A DNA stretch of 64,000 bases from Eudorina sp. 2006-703-Eu-15 (taxonomy: Eukaryota > Chlorophyta > Chlorophyceae > Chlamydomonadales > Volvocaceae): positions 929,752-993,751 of the forward strand of contig BDSI01000022.1 of NCBI GenBank assembly GCA_003117195.1. The letters are read 5' to 3'. The position numbers and the translations under genes were made by a program. A model generated the notes under the pieces. That model made no database searches and had not been told where the DNA came from. It saw nothing but the letters and a program-made list of their open reading frames with translations. The stretch's first letter is position 1, and each line of letters opens with the position of its first letter. Below are positions 47,301-60,519 of this stretch, piece after piece.

Positions 47301-50300
47301 CAGACGGGGGCAGGGGGCGCGGACTGCCCGCACCGCACTGAGGCGGGTTGGGGAAAGTACCTACTCTCCGGACGGGTTAGTTAGGGGCGGCACTCGCTGG
47401 CGCTGCCCGGGTTCATGTGGCAATACAGAGAAGGGCGGGGGAAGTGATGGAGTAATGGTGACGAAGCGATAGCCTGTTGTCGTTCGACCCGTTCGGCTCA
47501 CGGCACGCGCAGGCGCCGCCCTCCACCTGGGCATCATGCCCTCGAAGCGCTCTGGTGCCGCCGGCGGCGGCGAGGACCCCGCGCAGCCCGACAGCGAGAG
47601 CCACCTCAACCTGAGGGACACCTGGGCCCGGGTCTACCTGGCCAGGTCCTGTGCGGCGGTCATTCAGTCGGGGCACATCGCGGGTGGGTGGGTGGGTGGG
47701 TGGGTGCATTGGCCGGATGCCCGCATGGGTGGGTGGGTGAATAGATGGGCGAATGGGTGGGTGGGTGCCCTCCTGGGTGGGTGGGTGCCCTCCTCGGTGG
47801 GTGGGTAACCCGCTGACCTGGAGGATGCAGGTTTTTGCTCTCACGTGCCCTGGTTGGTTTGCTCGAGGCCCAGCAAGGCCAGCGTAGGGCGCAAAGCGCA
47901 GCCAGCGGGGCGCACCGCCAGGAGATGTGACGGCGCGTGGGTGTCGGGGGGGGGGGCTGAATTGGTAATCGAACAAGCACCGTTTCGGGGGCACGGCGGG
48001 GCGGCCGCTTGCGGGACGTGGGCTGGTGCATGACGCCTGGGGATGCATTTGGATGAGTGCGAGAAAGGAAGCAGGAGCATTGAGGGGAACGAGGGGCGGA
48101 AGTGGTTGGGACCATCGGCCCGTTTCGCTTGAGCCTCGGGTTGCTGAGGGATACAAACGAGAAGACAGGATTGAAGGGGGGGCGGCGTTGCAATCACAGC
48201 ACTCGTGTGCCACCCTGCGTGGCATGCCTCCCAACGCTTGCCACTCGCGCCCGGCGTGCCTTTGACATGGGTTTGATAAGTTCCACTGGGACGGTCTTGT
48301 CCAATCAAAGTGCCGTGCCGGTTCGCTACTGGGATCGCGCTCCCCCTCCGCCAGCGCCTCGCCCCTCAGCCGCCTTCTCAACCCCGAACGCCCCCCGTCC
48401 CACCCACCCCACCCCACCCCCCGGATGCCGCTGCGCCTGCCAGGCGACGTCTCGGGCCGCGGCGCTGTGTTCTGGCAGGCGCTGGTGCTTCTGGCCGTGG
48501 CGGACCCCTCCGAGCGGGTGGCGCTGGAGGCCATCCGGGCCATGTTCGGGGCGCCCTACCCCAAGGCCACCACCGCAGCGGCCATGCGGGCGCCCGGGGC
48601 GGCCACCAGGTGCGCCGCCGCTGAACCCCCCTCGCCCGGTGGCAGCCTGTCCTGGTCTGGGGCCGGGGCGGTCCGGGATCGAAAGGGAGCAGGGGGTTTT
48701 AAGGGGGAAACGCGTGGACAGGGGCGGCGTGGACAGGGGCGGCGTGGACAGGGGCGGCGTGGACAGGGGCGGCGTGGACTGAGGATCACGGGAGAACTGC
48801 CCAAGCGGGCGGACCGGTCCATGCGGGGTGGGAGGGCCCAGGCAAACCCAACAGCGGGATGGAGCCACGGAGGGCGCGTCGGTCCCATGCCCCGGCGGGC
48901 GCCCCGTCCTTTGCGACGACGCGTCCACCCGGTTTGGTCCTTACGAAATATCCTCCACACGTCACCACCGCGACAGGCTCCCGATCGCGTCCAACCCCGT
49001 GGAGGTCGAGGCGGAGTCCTCCCAGTCGAAGATCCTCGGGGCCTCCTGGCACCTGGTGGTGACCCAGGCGCTGGAGCAGCCGCCGGTGCAGGAGCCCGGC
49101 GCGCCCGGGGGGGCGGCCCCGGACGGCGTCAGCGGCGCTGCCGCCGCCGCCGCCCCCGGCGTCAGCGGCGGCGGCCCGCCCGTCGGCGCCCCCGGGCTGC
49201 GCGCGGAGGACACGGCGCTGTTCGGGCGCGTGGCGAGGCGGCTGATGCGGTGCCTGCAGTCGCGGTCGCACTCGCTGGTGTGCGGCGCGGCGCGCGCGGT
49301 GGCGGTGCTGGCGGAGAGCCGCGCCTGGTTCCACGCGCTGAGCGGCGGCCACGGCCACGAGGCGGAGCCGGAGGTGGTGCGGCGCTGGATGCGCAGCCTG
49401 CACGGCTTCCTGCTGATGCTGGCGGGGGACGACAGCGTCAGCGGCTGCGAGCGCGAAGCAGCGCTGGAGGTGGGAACCGGCTCTGAACAAGGACGCGACT
49501 CACAGAACATGAACGAATGGGAATGGGAGGCGGCATAGCGCATAGGCGGCGTCCATGCGCCGATCAGGCGCATAGCCCCAGCGGCGGACTGGGGGCCGGG
49601 AGTTTGAATTGCATGCCATAAGATTGGAACTCTTGTCCCCGCCTGCTGGCACCTGCACGTCGCCGCATGCCGGCCCAAGAGCCCGTGCCGAATCTCGCCT
49701 CCCAACGCCTGCACCGCACCGCACCGCTCTGCACGGCGCGCAGGCGCTGATTTGGAGCCAGGGCATCGACCAGCCGCCCACACTATCTCCAGGGCTTATG
49801 ATGCGGGCAGCGTCGTACGGTGGGTCCGGGCATGGCGCTGGGGCCCGAAGTCTGGGGGCATGGGAGGAACGCCGGCAAGGTCCAACGCGCTGTCGGCGCC
49901 TGGCTCGCGCTGAGGAGGTTCTGGTGCCGAGGCGCGTCCACGCGCTGTGTCTCCCAACCATCACCAATTCACTTCTCCATGCCGTGGGCGCTTGTACTAC
50001 CCCTTTCCTGACGGCACGGCCGCCAGCGCAGTTTGTATCAGCATACCGATTGTCTCCGCAGCTCTGTACCTGCATCCCATGGCTGCCAGCCACCCTTCCT
50101 GTCAGTCAGCACATCCAATGTCGATCACTTCGCCACATGCACCAGCTCGCGATCCCCGCCACCGCCTCTTGAACGGCCGCGGCCTCGGAGCGCACTTGCA
50201 GCCATCCAGTGCGCTGACCGCGCCCGCCCCCTCCCACATCCCTGTCACGTGTCCGCCCTGCGGGGCACGGCCGCAGGCGGCTTCACGGCATCCCCCGTCA

Positions 50301-53300
50301 CCCGCTTCACCTTCGCGGACCCCTGGCCGGACTGCCTGTTGGTGGAGCTGCTGGCGGTGCTGGCGCGGCGGCTGCGCTGCACCGCGGGGGTTCCGCCGGA
50401 GCTGGTTCTGGAGCTGGCGGGGGGCCTGGCGGCCGGGTCGCCCTGCGGAATGCCCCGGGACGCATTGCAGACGCTGTGGGACCAGGCGCCGGGGTGAGCT
50501 GAGTGGGAGCGAGGCGGGGGGGGAGAGGAGCAGCGCCGCCGCGGCAGGAGGCGGGGGCCAGTGCCGCCCCCGGGGGACGAAGGGGAGAGTGCCCGGTGTA
50601 GGTCTAAGGGGGAGGAGGAGGGCGGGGGATATAGGCAATCAGCGCTCAGTTATATTGAAAGAGGAGGGAGGGAGCTCTATAATCGACAGGCTGAGGGTTG
50701 TTGGAAGGTAACGGGGACCCGGACCAGGTCAAACCAGACTGGACCGGACGCTTGTTGCGCTCGGCGCTGTTGATGTCGGTGCACCGCCGCCGGACGACGT
50801 GCCGCCCACGGCCCCGCCCCCCTCTCCTTCCGCAGCCCTCTCGCTGCGCGCGCGGCGCTGCAGCAGCTCGCCGCGCCGCTGCCGCCGCTGTGCCAGCCGC
50901 CCGCGAACGCGGCCGTGGAGGTCAAGGCGCTGGCGGCGCAGGCGGAGACCGCCTTCAACAACCTCAAGGTGCGTGAGCGCCCCACGCTGGGCCACGGGGC
51001 CGGGGGAATGCACATGGCGCGCGTTTCTTAGGCCCTTCTCTTGCTCGTGGGTGGGATACTGTGCCACCCCGGCGCCGCCACTGGCGGATCGGGTGCTGGA
51101 AAGTGGCGGATCGGGGCCTCCTGGGAGGTGGGCCACTGGCTTACAGGGTCCCGCTGGAACCGTTGTGGTTAGGTGCCGATGAAGGTTAGGTTCGGTAGGT
51201 TCCTCGTCTCCAAGTTGTTTATGCAAGCGCTCTGGGGCTGGCCAGCCAGCGGCCGCCTGTCACTTCGTCGTCTGCCATCTGCCATTCCAGGGGTGATGAA
51301 CCGCCCCCATGGCGCTGAGCGTGTCCTGCCCGTAGGGTTCTATTCATGGGGGGTGCGATGAAGGGAGGTTGCCTCTGGCGCAGCAAGAGGGAGTGCAGCG
51401 GGACGGAGCTGCCCATCAGGAGGTGGTGTGTCGTACCGTATCTGACATGTGTTTGTGGCCTGAGGTGTCGCCTGCGAGCGCGACTGTAGCCACGGCCACG
51501 ACACGCCCGGGGTCGACCCCACGTCCCGGGCTCCGGACCGATATAGTTTTCCTGTGCCATGCCACCACCCCCAAGCGCGCCGCCCTTCCCTGGACAAGCG
51601 AATAAGGTGCGAACGCGTGGCCCCCTGTCCCGGTGGTCTAGGCTATGGCGGCGTGCTGGCTGGGCGAGCACGTCAACACTGTCGCGGGGGAGTACGCTTG
51701 GAAGTCCTGGGAGGCCAAGATGGGACCTGGGGCCGCCGCCGCGGCGGCGGCGGCGGCAGCGGAGGCGGCGGCGGCGGCCACCGCAGCGGCGGAGGCGGCC
51801 GAGTATTCGGATGCGCAGACGCCTGGGACGCCGGCGGGTGGACACCGGGGCGCCGTGTCGATGTCGAGGCCCTCAATGTCGGCGGCCGGGGGCGGTGCGG
51901 GTCTGGCGTACAGCGGCCCTGAGGGCGCGGTGGTACGGATGGCGGAGGCGGCCGTGTCGCACAGCCCGCTGCTGGCGATGACAGTCGCGCACCTGAACCG
52001 CGCCGTGCTGACGGGTGGGTGGGTGGGTGGGTGCTCGAATGGGTGGGCGCCAACGACGGGATGACGCACCGGGATTGAGAGGGTCCAGGGCAAGGGCTGC
52101 GTTTGAGGGGTCGGTCGACGATGCGCGGAGCGGCGGCGGCGGCGGCTGTCGCAGTGGGGTTCGGAGGGCGTGACATGTGCGGCCTGGCGGCCGGCCTGGC
52201 GTGGGTGGAGCGGTTTGCTTTTCTGAGTGTTGCGCGGGAGGAGGGCCCTGCTGGCCCCGCTGCTGATGCTACCAGTGGCTGCATGGCACCTGCCACGGGA
52301 CCCGCGCCCCGCGCTGGATGACCCGTGACGACCCGACCACGAACACTCCTCCTCGTCCTTTCGACCTTCCCTGGTCCGACAGGCGCCCCTGTCGTCCGGG
52401 TCGCTTCAGCCCAGGCGCTGGCCAAGCTGGCGGTCCGCTCCGGAGAGCCCTACCGCATCCAGTGCTACAGCCTGCTGGCGGCCGCAGCGGGCCGGATCGG
52501 CGGCGTCAGCGGCGGCGGCGGCGGCGTGTCGGTCGACCCGCTGGGCCTGGCGCCCGTGGTGGGGCCGGCACTGGAGGTGCTGGATGCCATGTACGCAGGT
52601 GCGCGGTCGGATGGGTTGCCGCGGGAGAACGAACGCGGTGATGGGCTAGGAGAGCCTCCGCCGGAGATGGGGATGAGGACGAGGTTGGACGGGATGGGGA
52701 TGAGGACGAGGTAGGCGTGTGGGCGCAGCTTTGGGAGATTGGGGACCTTGCGGACGCACCGCCTACCCCGCGTTGAGAAAGAGCGGACAGGGGGAGGGTG
52801 CCGTGTGGCCGGGTGGAAGGCAGCACCAGCGTCCGAGAGCACCTGCCGGAGACCTCGGGCCCTCCCGCCGGCCTGATCAGGGCCCCGTCCTGTCCCTGCC
52901 TTCCGCCGGGTCCCCCTTGCTGCAGGCGAACTCGTCCTGGAGCGCCACGTCAGCCAGTACGGCGCCCGCGCCCGCGGCTGGCCGGAGAAGGCGCTGGAGT
53001 CGCTGCGGCGGCGGCACGAATGGCTGCTGGGGGCCATCAGCTGCTGCGTCTGCTCGGTGCCGCGGGAGGTGTTCCTGCCGCTGGGGCCGCGGAGCCGGAG
53101 GCTGCTGTTCCCCGGTGAGATACCGCAAGAACGCGTCGACACCCCGCAGGCTGCCACCGTGTCAGTCACCACCGCATGACGGCACGGTGATGGTGTCGGG
53201 GCGCGCCGGCCGGAGCGGTGTGGGGCGGAGCGAGCGGAATTGGGGCACCGGGCTGGGCTAGGTACAGCCGTGGGCGCGGGGCGGCTGCCGTGTTGCCGGG

Positions 53301-56300
53301 GCCGCCTGTGTGGGGTTACACACTACACCTGGGGTTTCTTTCCCACACAAACACACTGCACCTGGCAGGTTGTAATGGCAAGTGTATTGGTAACTAGTTC
53401 AGGTCGGGTCGGGTCGGGTCGGGTCGGGTCGGGTCGGGTCGGGTCGGGTCGGGTCGGGTCGGGTCGGGTCGGGTCGGGTCGGGTCGGGTCGGGCAGGTAC
53501 CACACCACCTGTCTCGGCGGCTGGCGGCAGCGGGCTGGGGCCCCCTCGTCCGGGCCCTATACCGCTCGCTGCGTGCTCGTCGCGGTCGGTCGGCCAGCTC
53601 CGCAACCCGGCTGCCAAAGGCCGTGCCGGTTGGCTCTTCCTTGTATGATGGACCGGCGTCTTCGCTGCTGGACGTGGTGCGTTGGAAGTCAGCTGGAGTC
53701 GGCGAAGCTGGACGTGGCTGACGACCGATTGATGCCGCGACCGCTGTACCCGTGTGTGTTTGGGCTGTTATGATCCTTACCGGTGTCGCGCACCATTGCC
53801 CCAGACGACAAGGAGGACGAGGAGGAGGACGCCCGCAACGCCGCGGCGGCGCAGGCGGCCCAGGAGCAACAATACGACGACCAGCAGTACTATGATGAGT
53901 ACGGGCAACCGTACCAGTACGATTACAACGGCGAACAGTACGACTATGGCGACTATTACAATAATGCGGGCCAGAACCCCGCGGAGCAGGGAGATCCGTA
54001 CGGCCAGCAGCAAGACCCGCTTGCCCGGTGAGGATGCGGGGCAGCGCGGCGACGATGCAAATTATCGTTAGCTGGCGCCGGTGACAACAGGACGATGTGA
54101 TAATCAGTCTTGTTAAGGGACCGGTCGCTGCGTCCGCTATGTGACGGCATGGCCACTGGGCCCGTCTGCTCGTCATGTGCAGTCTGTACGGCATACGGGT
54201 TCTGTCCGATGTGGCGGAACGGCGGTTGTGCAATGTGCGCGATGGCGGAGGCGGAGGGCGGAGGTAGCGGTTGGGCAGGGGCATGAAGCTTGGCCGGCCT
54301 CCCACGGCACAACATGCGATATGTGTGTATGTTGTACGAGCAGGTACGAGCAGACCGGGCAGAAGGCCGCGGCGGCGGTGGAGCTGCACTGGGGCGGTGA
54401 TCAGCCCGGGGCGTACGACGGCGTCGACGACGCGGCCGCGGGTGAGCGTATTTTTGATCCCCAGTGACAGGAGCAGCTCTTCCATCTTACTTCCTCGCCT
54501 GCCGGTACCGACGACTCGTCCTGCGAGCCGGCCTGCCTGTCGATAATCGGGAGGGCGCAAGTGGCCCTGTCGCTGCAGGGCCGCATGCCAAGGCCGCATA
54601 TGGCACACCCCCTAACTATGAGGGGGGTTTTGCTGCATCCCGCGCCCAGGGCATGCACCGTGTGGGCTGCGGTCCCGACGGGAAACAACCGTACCCGTTC
54701 TGGCTGTTGCGGACTCCTTAACCCTGGCCCTGCGCCCCTGTTGCCCCTGCACCCGGCCACACTCGGCAGTTGCGGAGGCGCGCCCGGGCGTGGTGCTGTA
54801 CTCGTTTACGGCTGAGAGCGAGGGCGAGGTGAGCGGGGCGGGGGGGGGCGGGGCGGCGCTCCGAGAAACCGGGTGGCCAGTGACCTCTGGGACGCGCAGC
54901 GCGCAGCGCGCAGCGACTCGGATGGTCAAGGAGCGGGCGAGGAGCGGTAACGGGGCACACGCACGCCGGCGTTGCTGCGAGCCGCGCGGGAGGCGTCCGG
55001 GAAGAACGGCCTAGGAACTGGGGCGCAGTTTATAGGCCGCTGGGACCAAGGCGTCCAAGCCATCTGTGCGGAAACGGGAAACGGCTTTAGGCTGGAACCT
55101 CCGCCGACCTCAAAGCAGCCTAGGCCGAGCAGCAGCCGAGACGGAGAGAGAGGCAGATGGTCACGGGCCCCTGGGTGATGAATGGATGAATGGCCCCTCT
55201 AGACGAGGTTGTCACTTGAGCTGCTTAGTAGGCACTGGCACTATGGAACTGGGCGCGGTCAACCGCGGCCGGTCAGGTCTCGTGACAGCGACTCGGGGGC
55301 GGCTGGCTCTGCGGCGGTGACCTGCTGCATCGCCGGCAGTGGGATGTTACCGTATCGGCGCCCTGGCCCCGGCACCCTGTTCTCTGAGACCACCCGAAGA
55401 AACGTGTGTGGTGCCTCCACGAGTGACGCGTTTCTCGGCGCGCTCGGCCGCGCAGGTGTCAGTGACGGCGGGCGAATCTGTACGTGTCGTGCACGACCTC
55501 GGCGAGTGGTTCCAGGTGCTGACGCCGGGTGGCCATCAGGGCCTTGTGCCCGCGTCGTACGTGCAGCTGGTGGACGAGCCGAGCGAACGGATGCCGCCGC
55601 CGCAGGAGCAGCAGCCCAGCTTGCAGACGACGTCGTCGCTGTCATCGATCCAGCCCGGGGGCCTCAGCGCACAGGCGTCATTCGCAGGTACGGCAGGTAT
55701 GGGCGGCGGGAGGACCCGACCCCCTGCGACTGCACGGACTGCAAATGGCAAAGAAACACAGCGGGCGGTCTCAGAAGCAAGGAGGAGGGAAGCGAGGAGG
55801 GAAGGGAGGATGAAAGCCGAAGTCAAGAGAGGAAAGGAGGGCGGGGCGGATAGGATGGGGAGTTGCAACGTCGGGATTACACCGGCTGAAGAGCTCGTGT
55901 TTAGGAACCTCAGGGGAAGGGGTGCTTCGCTGTCAATGTCTCGAGCAACCCCCACCACCTCAATGTTGACGTTTGGTGGTTTCGCGGTTCTGATTGACAA
56001 GAAGGGGGCGCAGAAAGAGCGGGTACAGGACCATCTAACAGCCTCTAACCGCCTCAAGGTTCCGGGGCGAGGTTTGAACATGCGCACCAAGCCGTGTCGA
56101 ACATCTTTCCCGACCGGTCCACGGCAGCCACATACCGACATACGTATTGCGTTCGTGGCGTGTTCGCCACCCGCTTCCGAATGGGCGGCTCGCCCGCAGG
56201 CCGGCGTCAGAGCGGCGATGCCGCTGGGCCGAGCTACAGCTACAGCTACAACAGCGCCAACCAGCAGGAGCAGTCGAGCGCTGCTGGGGGGCCCAGCGCA

Positions 56301-57618
56301 ACCGGAATGGATTACTACTCCTTCCAGTACGACAACCCGGAGTATGACGCCGGCAACACCGACGGCGCGTATGGCTCCTACTACGGGGAGTATGGGTCTC
56401 AGTACGGCGGGGACCAGTACGGCACTGGCATGTACGGCACCAGCAGCAGCGCGTATGGAGGCGGTGGCACCTATGGCAGCAAGGAAGACGCGGGCGCGGG
56501 CGCGAAGAAGAAGAAAGGTTTCGGAGGTGGGTGCCGAACCGGCTGCGGCCCCCCCGGAGGGCGGCGCGAATGGCCAAGATATCCTGTGTGTGTGGGCTGC
56601 ACCCGAGTCGTCCTTACATCTTTTTCAGATTGCGTGCGGATGCCTGGGCCCTGCCAACGGCCTGTGCTCGTTCCAGCCAACCGTGTGGCTCGCTGGCTGG
56701 CTTTGAATGGACAGCGTGCGTGCGAGGAGGTGTTGTGTTCTGTACGGAAGAGCCCGGTCACGGCGTCCTGCGAGGACGGTCGTGTTCGTGGCCCGAAAGG
56801 ATGACCGGCGTGGCTGCGCTGCGATCCCGGCACAAATAAATGCATGAATGAGTGTATGTATGTTGCAGTGGACCCCATCATTATCTATGATGTTACAATG
56901 GACCCCGCGGGTCATCGGTCACACCATGTAGAGGGATCATCGGTGTGTACCGCAAGGAGAGGCCCGCGCACAACTGTGCCGCGATGAGTTCGCGGAGCAA
57001 ACATGTCCCCCGCCGCGCACCTGTGGTGAGCACCGTCCGCACCCCGTCCTCACCGTTTCGCGCCGCCGTGTGTGCTGTGCCCGACTGTCAGGGTTCGACG
57101 ACTTCGGGACGGTGCTCATCGAGGCGAAGAAAGCTGTCGATGCGGCCCGGCAGGTGGCGTCGGACGCCGCGCCCGCCAGCGCAAGCGGCGGCGGAACCGC
57201 CAGCGCAAGCGGCGGCGGAACCGCCAGCGCAAGCGGCGGCGGAGCCGCCAGCGCGCCCCCTGCCGCCGCCTCGTCGACGGCTCCCGAGGCCGCCCCCAAC
57301 CCCTACACCGCGACCACGACGAGCCCGGCAACCCCCGACAGCGGCGCTGCCGCCACTTCCTACGACGCGCCGCAGACAGCAGCCCCCGCCTGGGGTGGAG
57401 AACAGGAAGCGACACCGGCCCCAAGCGCAGCGGACGGCGGCGGCCGAGGTGTGGCCATGTACGACTTCGTGGCGGAGATGCCGGGAGAGCTGACGGTGAA
57501 GGCCGGGGAGGCGCTGGAGGTCATCGGGGGAGAGGTGGACGGCTGGTACAACGCCCGCATGCTGTCGGATCCGTCCAGGGAGGGCCTCATTCCGGCGAAT
57601 TACGTGCAAATGCAATGA
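44338..57618 (+). CDS. TASH3: TASH3 homologue, TSET/TPLATE endocytic complex subunit with two SH3 domains
   Basis: Large adaptor-like subunit of TSET, which acts in endocytosis at the plasma membrane. Exons: 44338-44431, 44652-44882, 45162-45362, 46081-46228, 46619-46722, 47062-47205, 47513-47683, 48444-48609, 48977-49469, 49744-49819, 50277-50493, 50836-50968, 51642-52014, 52383-52598, 52926-53114, 53805-54027, 54344-54441, 54770-54828, 55456-55687, 56200-56526, 57092-57618; phases agree, giving 1473 residues. Landmarks shared with plant TASH3: DPSERVALEAI, ALIWSQ, GEYAWKSW, RSGEPYRIQ, VLDAMY, VPREVFLPLGP. SH3-1 spans about 1100-1153 (VLYSFTAE, EWFQV, GLVPASYV) and SH3-2 about 1418-1473 (AMYDFVAE, GWYNA, GLIPANYV). 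Tyr/Gly/Gln-rich linkers occupy about 1000-1059 and 1200-1290. Plant TASH3 has one C-terminal SH3. The junction between exons 2 and 3 is the weakest. Confidence 0.9.
47682..47703 (+). promoter_or_regulatory. G-quadruplex-type GGGT run containing the donor of TASH3 intron 7
   Basis: Five GGG runs separated by single T residues. The intron begins GTGGGTGGG inside the run. More GGGT clusters continue to about 47807. Confidence 0.75.
48721..48780 (+). repeat. 15-bp minisatellite, four copies, in TASH3 intron 8
   Basis: Four contiguous copies of GGGGCGGCGTGGACA (the last ends in GGACT). Confidence 0.95.
52012..52032 (+). promoter_or_regulatory. G-quadruplex-type GGGT run containing the donor of TASH3 intron 13
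   Basis: Same arrangement as at 47682: the exon ends at 52014 inside five GGG runs with single-T spacers. Confidence 0.75.
53400..53492 (+). repeat. (GGGTC)n pentanucleotide array in TASH3 intron 15
   Basis: About 18 pure copies of GGGTC. It creates long open frames in several phases that are not coding. Confidence 0.95.
57175..57246 (+). repeat. 24-bp coding minisatellite, three copies, in TASH3 exon 21
   Basis: Three near-identical 24-bp units encode an eight-residue Ala/Ser/Gly/Thr repeat (ASASGGGT) in the linker before the C-terminal SH3 domain. Confidence 0.9.
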
Positions 57619-60519
57619 GGACCAGCGGCAGGCGGGCCGTCTCCCGGAGGCCCCCCCCGGGCTCAGATGTGTGGTGCTGCTCGCTGTGCACGCACGCTCC
57701 AGAGGCTCACGAGTGCCGCCGCGCGTGAGGCTGCTTGGGGTCGCTGCATTGGGCACAGCCGTATGACCGACCCTTGCAGCTCGGCTTCAACCGGGCGGAC
57801 CGGGAGGGGAGCTGTCCGGAGAATGTGCTGCCTGCCGTCGCTGCGCTGCCGCGGCGGTTGCGGCGGAGACGAGTGGCGGCGGGGCGGGGCGGGGCGGGGA
57901 TTTGGGGTCTGTCAAGATCTGTACACGCGGGTCTGTGGGACGCGAGCTCGCGGCCGCGCCGGCCGGGACGTGACGATGTGAAGGGACGGTTGGGCCGCCG
58001 CAAAGATCTCGGAGGGCCGCACAGGCGGCGGAACGCCGGGGCGTTCGGACTGGGACCGCACTTCGGGTCAAGAGCCGTCCGGCCCGGCCGCCCAGTGCTG
58101 TGCCCGTTTACCTTCGCCGGTCATCCGGCGTGTGTCTTCCAGAACTGCTCTTTGTGCGGCGCAGCGGTCTGGGAAGAACGCGTTGGGCAGATAACGAACA
58201 GGAGGCGTCCTGACCCATGGGTCCTCCAGTCCTAGGATGCCATACCGCGTGATGGAGACACGTGGCACATGGTTCCAGTTGAACCCGCAAGTCAGGGGTC
58301 CGCGCCCCGCAGACACGGTCTACCGCTCATGGAGCGACTGCAATCTGGGCACGCCCATCTAGCGGGATCAGATTACAATGCCGGCCACCACGCATCGCCG
58401 GCGCCGGGGATTACCGAGAAGGGCATGCAGCTTGGGGTGCGGTGTGGATGTGTGCGCGCCGGTGCAGCGACCCAACAGAGCGGGAATTACCATTTTCCTG
58501 CCCACCTTAGTCTGTCTGTCTGTCTGCCAGTCACCGAGGCTTTGTCAGATTTGTCAGGCAGCTACCCAGCTTCCGTCGACGGGTCCATCGTTGCAACGCC
58601 CCCGTACGGTGGGGTAGGTGTTGAGAGCGTACGTCAACCAACATCACAACAGTCAAGGGAAGGAGCGCAGGCCCTTGCGGAGAAAAGGGTCATAGAAATC
58701 AGCCGAGTGGCGGACCTCGAGTCACCGTAGATACACTGCCGTCAGAAGCTGCGCCCTCGCGACAGCTCAGGAGGCAGGCGCAGGCAGCCGTCGGTTCGCC
58801 AGCGGACCCCAAATCGGGTTGCGACGCAACAGCACACTGCACAGGCCCCCACAACCCAGATGCGTTTGCAGCGCCCGCATCCACGCCCTGTAAACCGATA
58901 CCGCCTACCGCGACGAGAACTGAATACAGGTCCGCGAAATGTCCACTAATGTCCACTATGCTACATCCGGGGTCGGTTGCTTGCCGTAGGGACCCCGCCC
59001 GGCCCCTCGATGACTTAACCACCGCCAGCTGATAGTACCGGTCCCGTGTGACGTCCATCTTCCTTTGCCGACCCGCGGCCATGATGTGTCCAGCCGGCTT
59101 GGCTGTCCGACTGCTGCTTCCGTAAGGACAGCTAAAAGCGGCGGTTCGGGGTAATTCCCTCCCATCCTGCTCCTCCTCCCTCCTCCACCGTCACCGCCAG
59201 TCACGGCCACCGCCAACACCACCCGCGTCAACGCACGGGGACTCAGCTCACCGGCAGCGCGACAAGGATCATGCAACCCTCACCACCGTTATGATAGGAT
59301 AGGGGTGGCCATCTCCCCCTGACGCACATTGGTCTTGGAAGCCGCGGCGCCTCATAAGGTCTCCGAACTGCAGCCCAGGGCCGGGCAACCCCAACCGGCG
59401 CACGGGCCACCCATGTCCCACACCTCTCTCGCACGCGGCCGTTGTCGCCGCGTGCGCAAGAAACCCGATGGCTTCTCATGGCACACTGCGCAGAAAAACC
59501 ACACCCGCCGCACGGTCGTGTGCGTCGTACCCTCTGTAGCGGCTGCCGAGCCCATGCAGCGCCGCCAATGATGCACATACGCGATCACGGCCCAGAGGAC
59601 CAGGCTGCCCGCGCCAGAGGTCCGTCGCCCATTGGCCGTGCCGAACGCGCGACGGCTGCCGCTGGGGTCTCGCCCACAGCTGCTGCTGCTGTTCCGGGCT
59701 GTCACTGCAGGTCTGCTCGAGGAACCCGGCCCACATGCCTACAGGCCGCGTCCCTGCTACATGTCTGTGTTGGAAAGAGGTGCCGGGCAAACGGCGGGCA
59801 CGGGGGACGCGCACCATGTGAGGAGGCGAGCGGGTATGGACACAAAGAGAGGTGTGAGGTAGAGGGAGACAGAGTGTGAGCGCAAGCCCGGCAAGTGTAT
59901 CAGGGGGGACGAAGCCATCACCTCGGGAGCTGCGCGGTCGGAGTCCCCATCAGAAATGACAGTATGCAACGGGGGGGGGGGCACTCGAGGCAAACCAGCC
60001 CGGCACCCGGCGCGGACCCTGCCGCGGGCCCGGGGACGGTGATGACGTTCGCCGGACCTGGATGTACGCCGCCTGGCGATCAGGTACCTTTCGTTGATAG
60101 CATCTCGGGGTACTTCATCCAGAGGACAGCCCAATCCCCCTGCCCCGAGACGCAGTGATGCCCTGCGGGCGCCTGAGCACTCAACTAGCTGGGGACGGCC
60201 GCCCGCTGGGGGTCCTTCCCCGTCCCAACCTCTCCACATGCCTAGCGACGATCCCCATTCCGGACGCACGACCTCTAGCCAGGCGTGCGCTGCCCTGGCC
60301 ACGGGGACGCTTCCAGGGAGCACCTGAGGTGGACCACGCCTCCGGCCCCGCCCGCCGCCTCCGGCCCCGCCACCTGAGGTGGACAGCCTCCGGCCCCGCC
60401 CCGCCCATTTCCCCTCCCGTCCCGGATCTAGGGCTCCATCAGCCATCTCGGGAGGGCTCACAGGATCGCCCCTCTCCAGCGGCGGGTTCGCAAGCCGCAC
60501 GCCCCCGTTGCACCCTCCC
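57619..60519. other. Convergent 3' flanks of TASH3 and the CPSF6-like gene
   Basis: This 2.9-kb interval has no supported coding exon. It should hold the 3' UTRs of both neighbours. The first TGTAA for TASH3 is at 58889-58893, and the first for the minus-strand gene is at 58377-58373, so the two transcripts may overlap tail to tail. Extra C-terminal exons of the CPSF6-like gene here cannot be excluded, but I saw no Arg/Ser- or Arg/Asp-rich frame. Confidence 0.5.
58889..58893 (+). terminator. Candidate TGTAA polyadenylation signal for TASH3
   Basis: The first TGTAA on the plus strand after the TASH3 stop, about 1.27 kb downstream. Confidence 0.4.

Noticed and set aside
53394..54608. 404-codon minus-strand frame with a TRPDP repeat
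   Set aside because: It is antisense to TASH3 exons and the (GGGTC)n array. The plus-strand model has consistent phases and clear homology.
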